Shown here piece by piece: positions 39,486 to 47,624 of a stretch of 64,000 nt of DNA (its first letter is position 1; the number at the start of each line of letters is the position of its first letter). Origin of the DNA: JACCSI01 sp963815285 (GTDB lineage: Bacteria > Acidobacteriota > Vicinamibacteria > Vicinamibacterales > UBA2999); the NCBI GenBank assembly GCA_963815285.1, contig CAWFGB010000012.1:124001-188000 (forward strand). The letters run 5' to 3'. A model generated the notes under the pieces. That model did no database searches, had not been told where the DNA came from, and saw only the letters and a program-made list of their open reading frames with translations. The translations under genes were made by a program, and so were the position numbers.

Positions 39486-40058
39486 ATGATGTCCGCCCTT
39501 GATGCGCTCGATCTGCAACTGCTGACCTGGCTGCGCGCGTATCACGCTCCGTGGCTCGATGCGGCCATGACATGGATTAGCGCCGGTGGCGGCGCGGGGC
39601 TGGTATGGCTGGCGCTGGCGGCCGTCGCCCTGGTGATGCCGCGCCATCGCGCTGCCGCGTGGCGAGTGATGCTTGCCGTATTTCTCTCGTACGCTTTGGT
39701 CGATGTGGTGATCAAGCCGCTGGTCGCGCGTGCCCGTCCCACCGTCGCTGCCACCAGCCGCGACCTTCCGCCGATGCCAGTCACCCACGCGTTTCCGTCG
39801 GGCCACGCAACGGCGAGTTTTTCGGCAGCGCTCACGGTCTCGCGCATGTGGCCCGCCACGCGCGCGCTGTGGTGGGCACTCGCAATCCTGATTGGCTACT
39901 CGCGGATTTATCTCGGCCACCATTACCCGCTCGATGTCGTCGGTGGTGCGATCCTCGGTACGCTCGTGGCGATGTGGGTCCTCGGCGGACGGAATCCGGC
40001 TACCTATGCGAGCACGTTGCCCAGGCCACTGCCGGCGGGGGTGATCGTCAAACCGTAG
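39486..40058 (+). CDS. PAP2-family membrane phosphatase
   Basis: A 190-aa membrane protein with about five or six helices and the three phosphatase motifs: KPLVARARP (K-x6-RP) near residue 78, PSGHAT near 104 and SRIYLGHHYPLDVVGG near 139. This is the type-2 phosphatidic acid phosphatase/undecaprenyl-pyrophosphatase (BcrC-like) family, acting on the periplasmic membrane side on lipid (pyro)phosphates. ATG 39486 (the second ATG follows directly). The stop is 27 nt before tRNA-Phe. Confidence 0.9.
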   Translation: MMSALDALDLQLLTWLRAYHAPWLDAAMTWISAGGGAGLVWLALAAVALVMPRHRAAAWRVMLAVFLSYALVDVVIKPLVARARPTVAATSRDLPPMPVTHAFPSGHATASFSAALTVSRMWPATRALWWALAILIGYSRIYLGHHYPLDVVGGAILGTLVAMWVLGGRNPATYASTLPRPLPAGVIVKP

Positions 40059-40062
40059 CTGC

Positions 40063-40068
40063 TATAAT
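40063..40068 (+). promoter_or_regulatory. -10 box (TATAAT) of the tRNA-Phe gene
   Basis: A perfect TATAAT, 17 nt before the first base of the tRNA. The -35 position falls at GGTGAT near 40040 in the end of the PAP2 gene and is poor. Confidence 0.6.
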
Positions 40069-40085
40069 CGTCCTTCTCATCTGAC

Positions 40086-40161
40086 GGCCGGGTAGCTCAG
40101 TTGGTAGAGCATACGACTGAAAATCGTAGTGTCGGCAGTTCGATTCTGCCCCCGGCCACCA
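40086..40161 (+). tRNA. tRNA-Phe (GAA), CCA encoded
   Basis: 76 nt fold into a full cloverleaf: acceptor GGCCGGG/CCCGGCC, D arm GCTC/GAGC, anticodon stem TACGA/TCGTA with loop CTGAAAA (anticodon GAA), variable GTGTC, T arm GGCAG/CTGCC with TTCGATT, discriminator A and encoded CCA. The final 50 nt are repeated at 46360-46409, so the gene served as an integration target. Confidence 0.96.
40112..40161 (+). repeat. attL: tRNA-Phe 3' part, 50-bp direct repeat
   Basis: From TACGACTGAA in the anticodon stem to the terminal CCA. It is identical over 50 nt to 46360-46409. The bases before and after diverge at once, which defines the core. Confidence 0.9.
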
Positions 40162-40167
40162 ATTGTC

Positions 40168-40530
40168 TTAGAAAATTCGGCGACTCTCGATCGGCACGAC
40201 GACCTCGGATCCGTCGACTGTACCCCGAACTGTACCCCGCGCGAGCGCTTCGAGCTTGCGCGCGGCCTCGGCCAGATCCTCTTCGCTGGTGATGTCGTAG
40301 CGGTCGAACACCGCCCGCGTCTTGTGACCGGTGATCTTCATCGCGACCGTTTCCGGCACGCCCGCGCGATTGAGATTGCGGACCGCCGTGCGCCGAAAAA
40401 TCATGCGGCACCAATGTTGGGTAGCCGGCCGCCGTGCACGCCCTCTTCCAAGCAACCCGGATCGCCAGGGCTCGAAGATTACGGCCGGTGCACCTCGACG
40501 TGTTCTGGTGGTCCGAGGATCGAGACACAT
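40168..40530 (-). pseudogene. Tyrosine recombinase (phage-type integrase), C-terminal remnant with frameshift
   Basis: Only the C-terminal catalytic part remains. One frame gives AWKRACTAAGYPTLVPHDF and the other RRTAVRNLNRAGVPETVAMKITGHKTRAVFDRYD; joined they form the canonical HDxRR (H-x-x-R) box, the His of ITGHKT and the nucleophile Tyr in FDRYD. The junction is a run of five A on the plus strand (40396-40400) where four would keep the frame. No N-terminal or core-binding domain is upstream. The tail ends 7 nt from the tRNA, as in tRNA-targeting integrases. Confidence 0.85.
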
Positions 40531-40696
40531 AGGTAGATAGAGCCTAATGACGGCTTGCAGCCGACGGCGGCAACTGTGATCCCGACACCGCCGCGGCTGA
40601 AGCCGAGACGTTAAGCTGGCTGAGGCGAGTACCGAAGGTGAGGGCCAAGCGTTTCACACCTTGCGGAGGTTCATGGCGAGGATCCGAGCGCCAACT

Positions 40697-41440
40697 CTAC
40701 TGCGGAAGAAAATACCAGGGACAGCTTTGGATAAATGCCGTCAGATCGAAGTCCACGTTGGCGTTACCGCGAATCTCAATCGGTTTTGAATCCATAGCGT
40801 CACTGCAGTCACCGGCAAACAGCGATCCTGCTCCGTGTGGAAGGCCAGAGAATTCGAAACGGCCCTCGGTGTCGGTGTTCGCGTAGACGTCCCAGGGACC
40901 GCGATCGGCGCTGTAGAACCCTACTCGCTGATCCTTCAGGGGACGCATTTCTCCCTCAACGATCCGAAACACCACGCCGGACAGCATCGGGCCATCACAT
41001 GTCGCGTCGTGCGTACCCAACTGCACCAGCTTGATGTCCTGAACGGTATCGCCTGCCCCGAAAACTGTGTAGACCGCACACGTCTGTTGTAAGCCTCCAG
41101 AAGACGCCGTGAGTCGGATTCGAGATCCCGTCGAGAGAGCCGAAATCGTGTATCGACCACTGCGGTCGATGTTGACGATGTTGCGCCCACCGCCGTTGCT
41201 GACTCTGCCGCCGTCAACGGAATACCACACGGTCCCCTGCGACACCGCACGCAGACCCGCGGACGTGACTTCGTACACCTGGCCTGACAGCGTCGGACCT
41301 GTCACTGGAATTGCCGGCGCTTGCAGTGTCGCTGAAGGAGACGTCGGACTCTGAGCGGGCACTTGCCCGGTGCAGGCGAATGCGAGCACTCCGAGCGTTA
41401 GCGTGAGAACTGTAGGCAAAACAGGGTGAGTCATGCGCAT
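40697..41440 (-). CDS. Predicted lipoprotein with carboxypeptidase-regulatory-like repeats
   Basis: A 247-aa protein with a signal peptide ending in the lipobox Leu-Ala-Phe-Ala-Cys (Cys23). After a Pro/Ser/Thr-rich spacer come two beta-sandwich modules, each starting LSGxVxxxxxxxxRxL (LSGQVYEVTSAGLRAVSQG; LSGVVFRIVEGEMRPLKDQ) with the signature D-x-x-G-R-[FY]. These look like CarboxypepD_reg/Cna-B-type domains used for surface adhesion or binding. It is island cargo; no specific role can be given. Confidence 0.75.
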   Translation of the reverse strand: MRMTHPVLPTVLTLTLGVLAFACTGQVPAQSPTSPSATLQAPAIPVTGPTLSGQVYEVTSAGLRAVSQGTVWYSVDGGRVSNGGGRNIVNIDRSGRYTISALSTGSRIRLTASSGGLQQTCAVYTVFGAGDTVQDIKLVQLGTHDATCDGPMLSGVVFRIVEGEMRPLKDQRVGFYSADRGPWDVYANTDTEGRFEFSGLPHGAGSLFAGDCSDAMDSKPIEIRGNANVDFDLTAFIQSCPWYFLPQ

Positions 41441-41970
41441 GTCTCCGAGGACCTAACCACGGCAGAGACCGTCTCGAGGTACGTGAGGCTACCACAGTGT
41501 CTGCGTGCATGGGTTTTGACCTTCTCGACAACAATGGCATCGGCGGCTGTTGACCGCCCGCGGCGCCAAGCATCCGCGTCGTCGCTGTGCCTACCAGAGA
41601 CGTCGTAAGCGGTGCGTTGATTGAAGTGCGCTCGGCGTCGAATAGGCGCCGCACGAGGTTTCGCACCTACGACCGCCGAGATTTAGGTCTTGAGCAACGC
41701 CGCAGTGTCTACCGACCGGGCCCTTCCTCCTGTCGCTCACCGGCAGAAGCCCACTGTTCCGGAAACCTGCTGGAGCCCCAGAGACTCTAGGCGGCGATTT
41801 TTACCGCCAAGCGACTTGTTTGAAGTGTTCCGTAAATGGGTGTTTTCGGGACATGCGGGCGTCGGCGGATCGATCTATCCTGCGGCGTTACGCGTTAGCG
41901 GCTCGCCCTAACGCTGAGCCCGCGTTCTGGTGCCGCACACGCCGGGTCGGCATGGGCGTTCAAGTCGAAG
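41441..41970. other. Gap in the island without a convincing gene
   Basis: 530 nt. Open frames on both strands are short, lack family-like motifs and ribosome sites, and show no hydrophobic leaders. No repeats or hairpins stand out. Probably decayed cargo. Confidence 0.5.
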
Positions 41971-43837
41971 TCAGTAGTGATAGCCCAAGAGGTTCCAGTG
42001 GTTCAGGAACGCCGTGAACGCAAGGCAAACAACGGCGTACACCGTGTAACTGACCCGTCCTCTGCTCGTCCACCAGTCCTTCCGCCACGCGGACCACGCG
42101 AAGAGCGGCAACACGAGGGTGGGACCCAGCGTCAGCAGTGGCAGTGAGAGCCACGCCACCTGGTGCGCGGGCAATGGCACCGAGCCGCCCAACCCCCTGA
42201 CGAGCCCAACCAAGCCGACCAAGAATGTCAGGTTGGCGATCGCCACGACCAGGCCGACCCGTCGCGCGAGCCGCCCTCGGGCGTCAACGCGACGACGCCT
42301 GAAGTGGCTAACTGGGTGTTGGACGGCATAGGTCACGAAGGCGATGGCAGATACCGCCAGCACGCCGGCGTGGAACCAAGTCTGCTCCGACCATCCGATT
42401 CGCTCATAGGTGGTTCCCCACGCGTGGAGAGATTCGCCGCGCCCTTGTATATCTGCACGGAACACAATGTGATCCGCAGTGTTTGCACTTCTGAAGACGA
42501 GCGGTTCGACCTCGATCCATCGACGCCCCTGCCAGCGAATGGAGCCATCAGGCTCGACCGCCACCTCAGATTGCATCATGGGCAGAATGGCGATGAGGCT
42601 TGACAAGTCGTTCCGCGTTCGATGGAGATTTCGATACGTCCCCGCAAGGGCTGGCGTCCGAGTGAGGGCGTCCGTCGTCTGAATGGGCGGTGGCGGCGGA
42701 GCTTCCGGTCCAAAGAGGTACGTCACTACCGACTCGATCACTCGGCCGATAGCAACCGGCGAGTTCCATGTCGCAAAAATACCGAGATTGTGCGCTGGTG
42801 CGAGAACGACGGCACCAACCTGATCACCGAGTGTGCCGTCCTTGTAAACGAGGTCCTGGCCTCGTGTCGCCCAATGCGTTGCACCGTAGGCCTGGGCTGG
42901 GATCCGCGGATGTGGCGTGTATCTGGGCCCGAGCAGGGTTCGAACCGCCTCAGTCGACAGGATTCGCTGCTCCGCGAGTTTGCCCTCGCCGAGTAACGCC
43001 AGCATCAGCCGAGCCATGTCTCCAGCAGACGCACTGATCCCGCCTGAGGGGGCTGCGTAGGTGAGTCGGAATGGAAGGGGTATCTGGCGGTCACCGCCCC
43101 ACTGATATCCACGGGCGCGGTCTGACAGTGGAAGCTCTGGCGGTTGCGAGGCCGTGGTCGCTGTCATCTTGAGCGGCGCCAAAATCCGGTCGGCAACATA
43201 TCGCTCATACGTTTGACCGCTGAGCCGCTCGATGATGCGGCCGACCAACGCGTAGTGATAGTTGGAGTAGCTATAGCTCAAGCCCGGAGTTTTGACCTGT
43301 GCCGGCGGTACGAGCCGTAAGTGCTCGGCGAGCGGCACCCAGTGAGCGGGCGAGTCTGTGTAGGCGCCCGCGAATCGTTCATCGAAGCCCGCGGTGTGCG
43401 TCAGGAGTTGGTGCGTCGTAGCTCCGTAGGGGATCGGCATCTCCGGGAGGTACGTGCGCACGTCGCGTTGCAGATCGAGCTTCCCGGCATCGACTAATTG
43501 CATGGCAGCGAGGGCCGTAAAGAGTTTGGATACAGACCCAATCCGAAACAACGTTCGCGCCACGTCCACCTGTTGCCCCGACTCCAGGTCAGACTGACCA
43601 TACGCTTGTTGAAGCAGTACCTTGGCCGTCGTGGACGATGGCCACTGCCCCGCCCGACACATGCTCCTGTTCCATGAGTCGCGCCATAGTGGAGTCCACG
43701 AACGCCGAAAGCCCCGGAAGCTTCTCGACGGCAAGCCCCTGGGCGAACGTCTGCGCGTACAGCAATGACCAGACTAGTGCTAGAAGGGTGGTCGTCCGCA
43801 GCGCACGCCGCACACCAAGGGTTCTTGGCCCGCCCAT
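41971..43837 (-). CDS. Serine hydrolase (class C beta-lactamase/penicillin-binding type) with membrane tail, frameshifted
   Basis: Joined over a one-base shift the product is about 621 aa. The N-terminal part (from ATG 43837) has a leader (RTTTLLALVWSLLYAQTFAQG) and VSGGAVAIVHDG; the other frame goes on with KVLLQQAYGQSDLESGQQ. The catalytic Ser-x-x-Lys is in FRIGSVSKLFTAL, the Tyr-x-Asn in YSYSNYHYALVG. After the hydrolase domain, about four helices near residues 480-610 form a membrane tail. The shift is at GGCC (43624-43627), where one extra base breaks the family consensus DGK. It may cleave D-amino peptides or esters; likely a recent loss of function or a sequence error. Confidence 0.82.
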
Positions 43838-43948
43838 AAAGAAACCGCAGCCAAGCATATCCGGTACGAGCCTCGGCCATCCGGCACGCGCCCGCGCCTG
43901 CTCCAACTACTCGCGAGTTGGCTGACCGTCGGCCGCCTCGATGGCCGC

Positions 43949-44245
43949 ATGATCGCTTTGGGTGCTGCCTTCGCCGCGGTCTCAGGTGCGACGCTGCTCT
44001 TGTGGTACGTCACGGTTCGGCCGGATCTTGCTGATCTCGTCCGGAGGTTTGTCCCGGACTGGCCGCTCTGGCTGCTGGTGCCTGCCGTGTTCGTGTTCTC
44101 TATCGTGAATGCAGCGGGTGAAGAAGCCGCGTACCGCGGCGTGGTGCTCGGTGCGCTCGACAAGGCGCGGATCACGGCCCCGCGGCGTTGGTCCTGCAGG
44201 CGGTCGCCTTTGGGGCGTTGCAACGAGAGCCAATTGCTGGTGTTG
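43949..44245 (+). pseudogene. CPBP-family intramembrane protease fragment
   Basis: The first frame gives a membrane helix, then AGEEAAYRGVVLGALDKA, the Glu-Glu-x-x-x-Arg motif of CPBP (CAAX/Abi) proteases. After about 44170 the consensus GPAALVLQAVAFGAL appears in another frame, then nothing. Both ends are missing: a usual protein has about 250 aa and two more histidine motifs. The start at ATG 43949 is arbitrary; coding-like sequence (LLASWLTVGRLDG) goes on upstream into the divergent hydrolase. The following 44246-44438 has no gene. Confidence 0.7.
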
Positions 44246-44438
44246 TGTCGCCCACGGATAAGTAACGAGCAGTCGCCTAGTAAGACTGAACGGTTGCGAT
44301 GTCTCGTTGCCTCAGCGGGCGCGAGCAACTCGTCGATTTGTCCCAGCGGCGAAAGGCTGAGGGTCGCAGGCTCGACCTGGTGTGATGCACCGTAACGCCC
44401 ACCTGGTGCAACCCAAGATCGCTGTGGTTGAGTCTTGG

Positions 44439-45590
44439 CTACTTAGCAACGAAGTCGACGATGGCGTTGGGGGCGGGCCGTTCGAGCGCGCGCGCAGCGG
44501 CGACGCCTGTGGCGAGGGGCGTTGCGGCATCGCCCTTGGCGAAGGCAGTAATCGAGGGAAAGGCCCCTCGGGACACGAACTGGCGTAACACGAACGGCAC
44601 GCCTTCGGCGCCGAGCGGCGAGTTGGCGTTGCTGACATGGAAATGCAGATGCGGTCCCGACGACACGCTGCCAGAGCTTCCCAGTTGTGCCATCGCCTGG
44701 CCACGCGTGACGCGGTCGCCCACTTTCACGCGGACGCTGCCTTCCCGTAGGTGCTCGTAGAACGCGAAGCGGCCGTTGCCAAGATCGAGCGACACATAGT
44801 TACCCGCGGCATTGTCGGGGCTGATCGGTACGCGCGGCTTTCCCGACACATCAGCGTCGGGATGGCCATCGGCGGCGGCGGCCACGCGCGCGTCCTTGAC
44901 GGCCAGCACGTCGGCGCCGAAGCCATTCCAGTCCGGCGGGCGCGACGCGGGATCCATCCGCGTCGAACCCGAAGGGAGCCGGATCCAATCGATCGCGAAG
45001 CGTCCCGGTATGCGCGGCTGGCCGTCGATGGTGTAGATAGCTGTGCGATGGCCGCCGGCCATCGGCGGTTCGTAGACCGCGACCCACCCCTGCCCGCGCA
45101 ACGGCGCATCGATCGCCTCGACATCGGTCGCGGAGCCCACGCTGGCAGTGCCACCGACGACGGGCGTGGACGTGCCCTCCAGCGATACGCGATGGTCAAC
45201 GCGCGACGGCGGCGGAGCATTTCGATCGAGAAGCAGCCAGAAGTAGACGACGGCCTGCTGTCCCGGCTCGAGCACCAGCGGCGTCGGCTGGCTCCGCGGC
45301 AATCCGGGGCGGCCGACGTGAGTGGCGAGCTCCGCGCCCTGATATTGCGCGAGCGTCCGCGAACCACTCGACACTGCCACGCTGCGCAGCGTCACGGCTG
45401 CGGGCCCGAGACTCGAGATCCACAACTCGTGGACCAGATGGTTCACTCCCAGAATGCGTACGGTCTGCGCGGGATGGCGCACGGTCAGCTCAATCGGCGG
45501 CTGCGAAGAAGGCAGACGGCCGATGGATCCGGCGGTGAGGAGGAGCATGACGAGCCAGGCGCGCATCAGGTCTTCGCTACCCTGCCGCAT
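44439..45590 (-). CDS. M23-like peptidase domain protein (LytM type)
   Basis: 383 aa. A leader-like helix (AWLVMLLLTAGSIG) is followed by an immunoglobulin-like region of about 130 residues and a C-terminal LytM/M23 fold: GADVLAVKDARVAAAADG, GNGRFAFYEHL, VKVGDRVTRGQAMAQLGSSG and SGPHLHFHVS with the His-x-His pair. The classical first zinc ligand (His four residues before the Asp) is not seen at GFGAD, so activity is uncertain. ATG 45590 overlaps the upstream stop as TAATG; ATG 45566 is an alternative. It probably acts on or binds peptidoglycan. Confidence 0.82.
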   Translation of the reverse strand: MRQGSEDLMRAWLVMLLLTAGSIGRLPSSQPPIELTVRHPAQTVRILGVNHLVHELWISSLGPAAVTLRSVAVSSGSRTLAQYQGAELATHVGRPGLPRSQPTPLVLEPGQQAVVYFWLLLDRNAPPPSRVDHRVSLEGTSTPVVGGTASVGSATDVEAIDAPLRGQGWVAVYEPPMAGGHRTAIYTIDGQPRIPGRFAIDWIRLPSGSTRMDPASRPPDWNGFGADVLAVKDARVAAAADGHPDADVSGKPRVPISPDNAAGNYVSLDLGNGRFAFYEHLREGSVRVKVGDRVTRGQAMAQLGSSGSVSSGPHLHFHVSNANSPLGAEGVPFVLRQFVSRGAFPSITAFAKGDAATPLATGVAAARALERPAPNAIVDFVAK

Positions 45591-45988
45591 TATCCGAACG
45601 TTCCCAGCTCAGGAGGGCGATCGTTCATCCTGATTGTCTTCGGCTGATTGTGGACGACATCGCCCTCGGCGTCGAGCCACGCAGAACGCCAGTAGCGGAC
45701 GTTCCACGAATCACTGTATCGCTCCGAGAGTTGATCCCACCGCGCAAGCTGCGTGGCAGCCCCTTGTCGCGAGCCGAAGGCCTTCCGGGTCAGGACATCG
45801 CTGTTCCAAGCCGGCATCCCTGAAGTGGCGGGTGAGTTGATGGTCACCGCGTCAGGATTGAGCGTCGACGACGTGAACGTCAAGTCAAGAAGCTGCTGCT
45901 GTAACAGCTGGCTCCCTCGTCGGTTGCACCCGGTGGGTAGCCTTGCTCTGCCTCCCGACGGACGTCTGCGGCGGTCCTCCCATCGCAC
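45590..45988 (-). CDS. Hypothetical protein, island
   Basis: 132 aa, unrecognised. The first 25 residues are Arg-rich and may not be coding. From about residue 28 the sequence has even composition (LDLTFTSSTLNPDAVTINSP, WDQLSERYSDSWNVRYWRSAW), suggestive of a real small protein. Its TAA overlaps the ATG of the M23 gene (TAATG), a coupling that supports both starts. The true start may be further in. Confidence 0.45.
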   Translation of the reverse strand: MRWEDRRRRPSGGRARLPTGCNRRGSQLLQQQLLDLTFTSSTLNPDAVTINSPATSGMPAWNSDVLTRKAFGSRQGAATQLARWDQLSERYSDSWNVRYWRSAWLDAEGDVVHNQPKTIRMNDRPPELGTFG

Positions 45989-46200
45989 ACGCTAAAACCG
46001 CAGTAACGCGGCAACTGTTTGATTTGCACTTGATTGTTGCAGCGCAGCGGTTGATTTTCTGCCGCTCCAGCACCCCAAAGACCAATGTTGATTTTTTGAT
46101 TTTCTGCGGCTCTAGATGTCCGGAAATCGGCAGACAGTTTCTCGTGAGCTCCATTAAGTGAGGACGATCGCTCGGACCGCTGACTGCGATGGGCCGTGAG

Positions 46201-46223
46201 ATCGGGTCCTTTTCGGACCCGAT
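46201..46223. terminator. Hairpin ATCGGGTCC/GGACCCGAT near the right island end
   Basis: A perfect 9-bp stem with loop TTTTC. On the minus strand the loop is GAAAA. No T-tract follows in either direction; it could be a terminator or a recombination/regulatory site. Confidence 0.4.
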
Positions 46224-46227
46224 TCTC

Positions 46228-46248
46228 TGTACCGAAACTGTACCCCTC
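46228..46248. repeat. CTGTACC direct-repeat pair, also found near attL
   Basis: CTGTACCGAAACTGTACCCC. A close match, CTGTACCCCGAACTGTACCCC, is at 40218-40238 inside the integrase tail. Each site is on the inner side of one att copy. Confidence 0.45.
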
Positions 46249-46359
46249 AGGGGGACAATCGACGTATCTTTCGTATTCGTCGTAAAAGCGAAAGGTCAGC
46301 CTCTCGTTAAGGAATATGCAGATTGTTCGAGTTTCCGCACGGTCACTTTTTCGTAGGCG

Positions 46360-46409
46360 TACGACTGAAAATCGTAGTGTCGGCAGTTCGATTCTGCCCC
46401 CGGCCACCA
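46360..46409 (+). repeat. attR: duplicated tRNA-Phe 3' part
   Basis: 50 nt identical to 40112-40161, starting in the anticodon stem and ending in CCA. The acceptor 5' strand and D arm are missing, so this is not a second tRNA. Confidence 0.9.
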
Positions 46410-46626
46410 CATAAGCCACTTCAACCTACGCTCTTACAACAGTTGATCCCGTGTCACGGGTAGCAATTTCAGACCGTGACCATCGCGAGGTCTTCGAGCG
46501 CTGCCGCGAGTGGCCAACCGCGCGGCCACGGCGCCGCAGTCGCAAATCGATACGACCTGCGCCTCGAAGTGATGCGTTGGGCCAGGGCATTTTGGGGGGC
46601 GCTAAAGGCGGGCCAGCGGCGGCGAC

Positions 46627-46872
46627 TTACGCCTCGGCCGCTTTCAATAACAATCTCTCGCCAATCGCGCGGCCGCGCTCGTCGTGTGCTTCGTAGAGGA
46701 TGCGCCGCGATCCGTTCTTCACTTGCGACTCGGCAAATCCGAGCGCTTCAGTCATCTCGGGAAACGGGCCGCCGAGCAGCCGTGATGATTGGCCGCACAC
46801 CACGATGAATTCCGCTCCGTCGCCGGTGGAGCGAGATCGGATAACGACATCCTGGATGGAGGTTCGAGGCAT
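46627..46872 (-). CDS. Hypothetical small protein (DUF2188-like)
   Basis: 81 aa from ATG 46872. Strand-rich start (SIQDVVIRSRSTGDGAEFIV), then a helix (MTEALGFAESQVKNGSRRIL) and a short basic end (DERGRAIGERLL). The pattern resembles small DUF2188-type proteins but this is uncertain. The frame is open upstream to 46971 without a start signal. It is the first gene after the island; the next gene is divergent with a 224-nt gap that holds nothing clear. Confidence 0.55.
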   Translation of the reverse strand: MPRTSIQDVVIRSRSTGDGAEFIVVCGQSSRLLGGPFPEMTEALGFAESQVKNGSRRILYEAHDERGRAIGERLLLKAAEA

Positions 46873-47096
46873 GGCACACACTCCATGAACCGTGATGCGC
46901 CGTCGCGGTAGAACGACGCGCGAAGTTTCAGTGTGCGCGCGCCGAGGGCCAGCGTCAATGCAAACCGTCAACTCCGGACGATTATTTGTGCGCCAACATC
47001 CGACACAGTCACAGGTGACGGAGCCGTTCTCTGCCCCGGTCAGCCACGCAAGTCGTGCCGGTTCCGTGATTTACGGAAATGTGAGATCGTCATCGT

Positions 47097-47624
47097 GTGA
47101 AGTCACTGCTTCGATCCTGGCTGGGCGTTGAGCAGGCAGAAACGGACACCGGAAACGACGCCCTTCGCGAACTGCTCGACGCCCTCGAACGCCTCGAGCC
47201 CGATCGCGCGCGGTATCTGGCGCGGTTCGCCTATCTTCTGGGCCGAGCGGCGCACGCTGATCAGCATGTCAGCCCCGCGGAAACACAGATCATGGAACAA
47301 CTGGTTGCGCGTGAGGGCGCCATCCCGCCCGATCAGGCGATGCTGGTCGTCGGGCTGGCCAAGACCAGCGCGCTGCTCTTCGGCGGTACTGACGACTTCA
47401 TCGTGGCGCGCGACTTTGCGGCCGCCGCGACCTACGAGCAGAAACTGGCGCTGGTCCGCTGTCTCTTCGCTGTCGCCGCGGCCGAGGGCAGCATCTCCAT
47501 CGAGGAGGAACGCGAGATCCAGCGGATTGCCCGCGCCTTGCGCGTCGAAGGACCGGACATGCTGGCGCTGCGCCTCGAATATCGTCAGCATCTGCCTGGC
47601 CTGTCGGGACGCGACTCGCAATGA
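47097..47624 (+). CDS. TerB-like (tellurite resistance family) protein
   Basis: 175 aa. The helical TerB/DUF533 core is seen in FAYLLGRAAHADQHVSPAETQIMEQLV and, as a second repeat, LFAVAAAEGSISIEEEREIQRIA, each with the A-x-A-D/E-G-x-[IV]-[ST]-x-x-E signature that binds metal. An N-terminal stretch with ELLDALERLEPDRARYLAR comes before. Such proteins are linked to stress or chemical-response complexes. GTG 47097; the stop overlaps the next ATG (ATGA), so it is co-translated with a secreted protein. Confidence 0.82.
   Translation: MKSLLRSWLGVEQAETDTGNDALRELLDALERLEPDRARYLARFAYLLGRAAHADQHVSPAETQIMEQLVAREGAIPPDQAMLVVGLAKTSALLFGGTDDFIVARDFAAAATYEQKLALVRCLFAVAAAEGSISIEEEREIQRIARALRVEGPDMLALRLEYRQHLPGLSGRDSQ

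Larger units (their letters stand above)
40162..46359. mobile_element. Degraded genomic island integrated at tRNA-Phe
   Basis: About 6.2 kb between two direct copies of the tRNA-Phe 3' end. The end next to the intact tRNA carries a tyrosine-recombinase remnant oriented towards it. Cargo: a lipoprotein, a serine hydrolase with membrane tail (frameshifted), a CPBP protease fragment, an M23-like protein and a small hypothetical gene. Gene density is low (a 530-nt and a 370-nt gap), two genes are broken and the integrase is truncated, so it is probably immobile now. Confidence 0.85.
45989..46359. other. Right-end non-coding region of the island
   Basis: 370 nt of lower GC. It holds two near copies of TTGATTTTCTGCCGCTC/TTGATTTTCTGCGGCTC (46050 and 46088 areas), the hairpin at 46201-46223 and the CTGTACC repeat pair at 46228-46248. 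On the minus strand, open frames run through it but their C-terminal part is only the translated complement of the tRNA copy. Confidence 0.55.

Noticed and set aside
40097..40528. Open frame on the minus strand ending in a VAGGRIELPTLRFSV-type tail
   Set aside because: The tail is the translated complement of tRNA-Phe, a known false-protein pattern. Only the recombinase part upstream is meaningful.
41214..41666. 150-aa minus-strand frame upstream of the island lipoprotein
   Set aside because: Overlaps the lipoprotein gene in another phase, Arg/Ser-rich, without a leader or motif.
46360..46409. Second tRNA gene
   Set aside because: Only the 3' part is present; acceptor 5' strand and D arm are missing. 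It is the att copy.
45880..46419. 179-aa minus-strand frame starting MAYVVAGGRIELPTLRF
   Set aside because: Its first residues are the complement of the duplicated tRNA fragment and the rest shows no family features.
46451..46808. Small plus-strand frames after the island
   Set aside because: They overlap the better-supported 81-aa minus-strand gene and have shadow-like composition.
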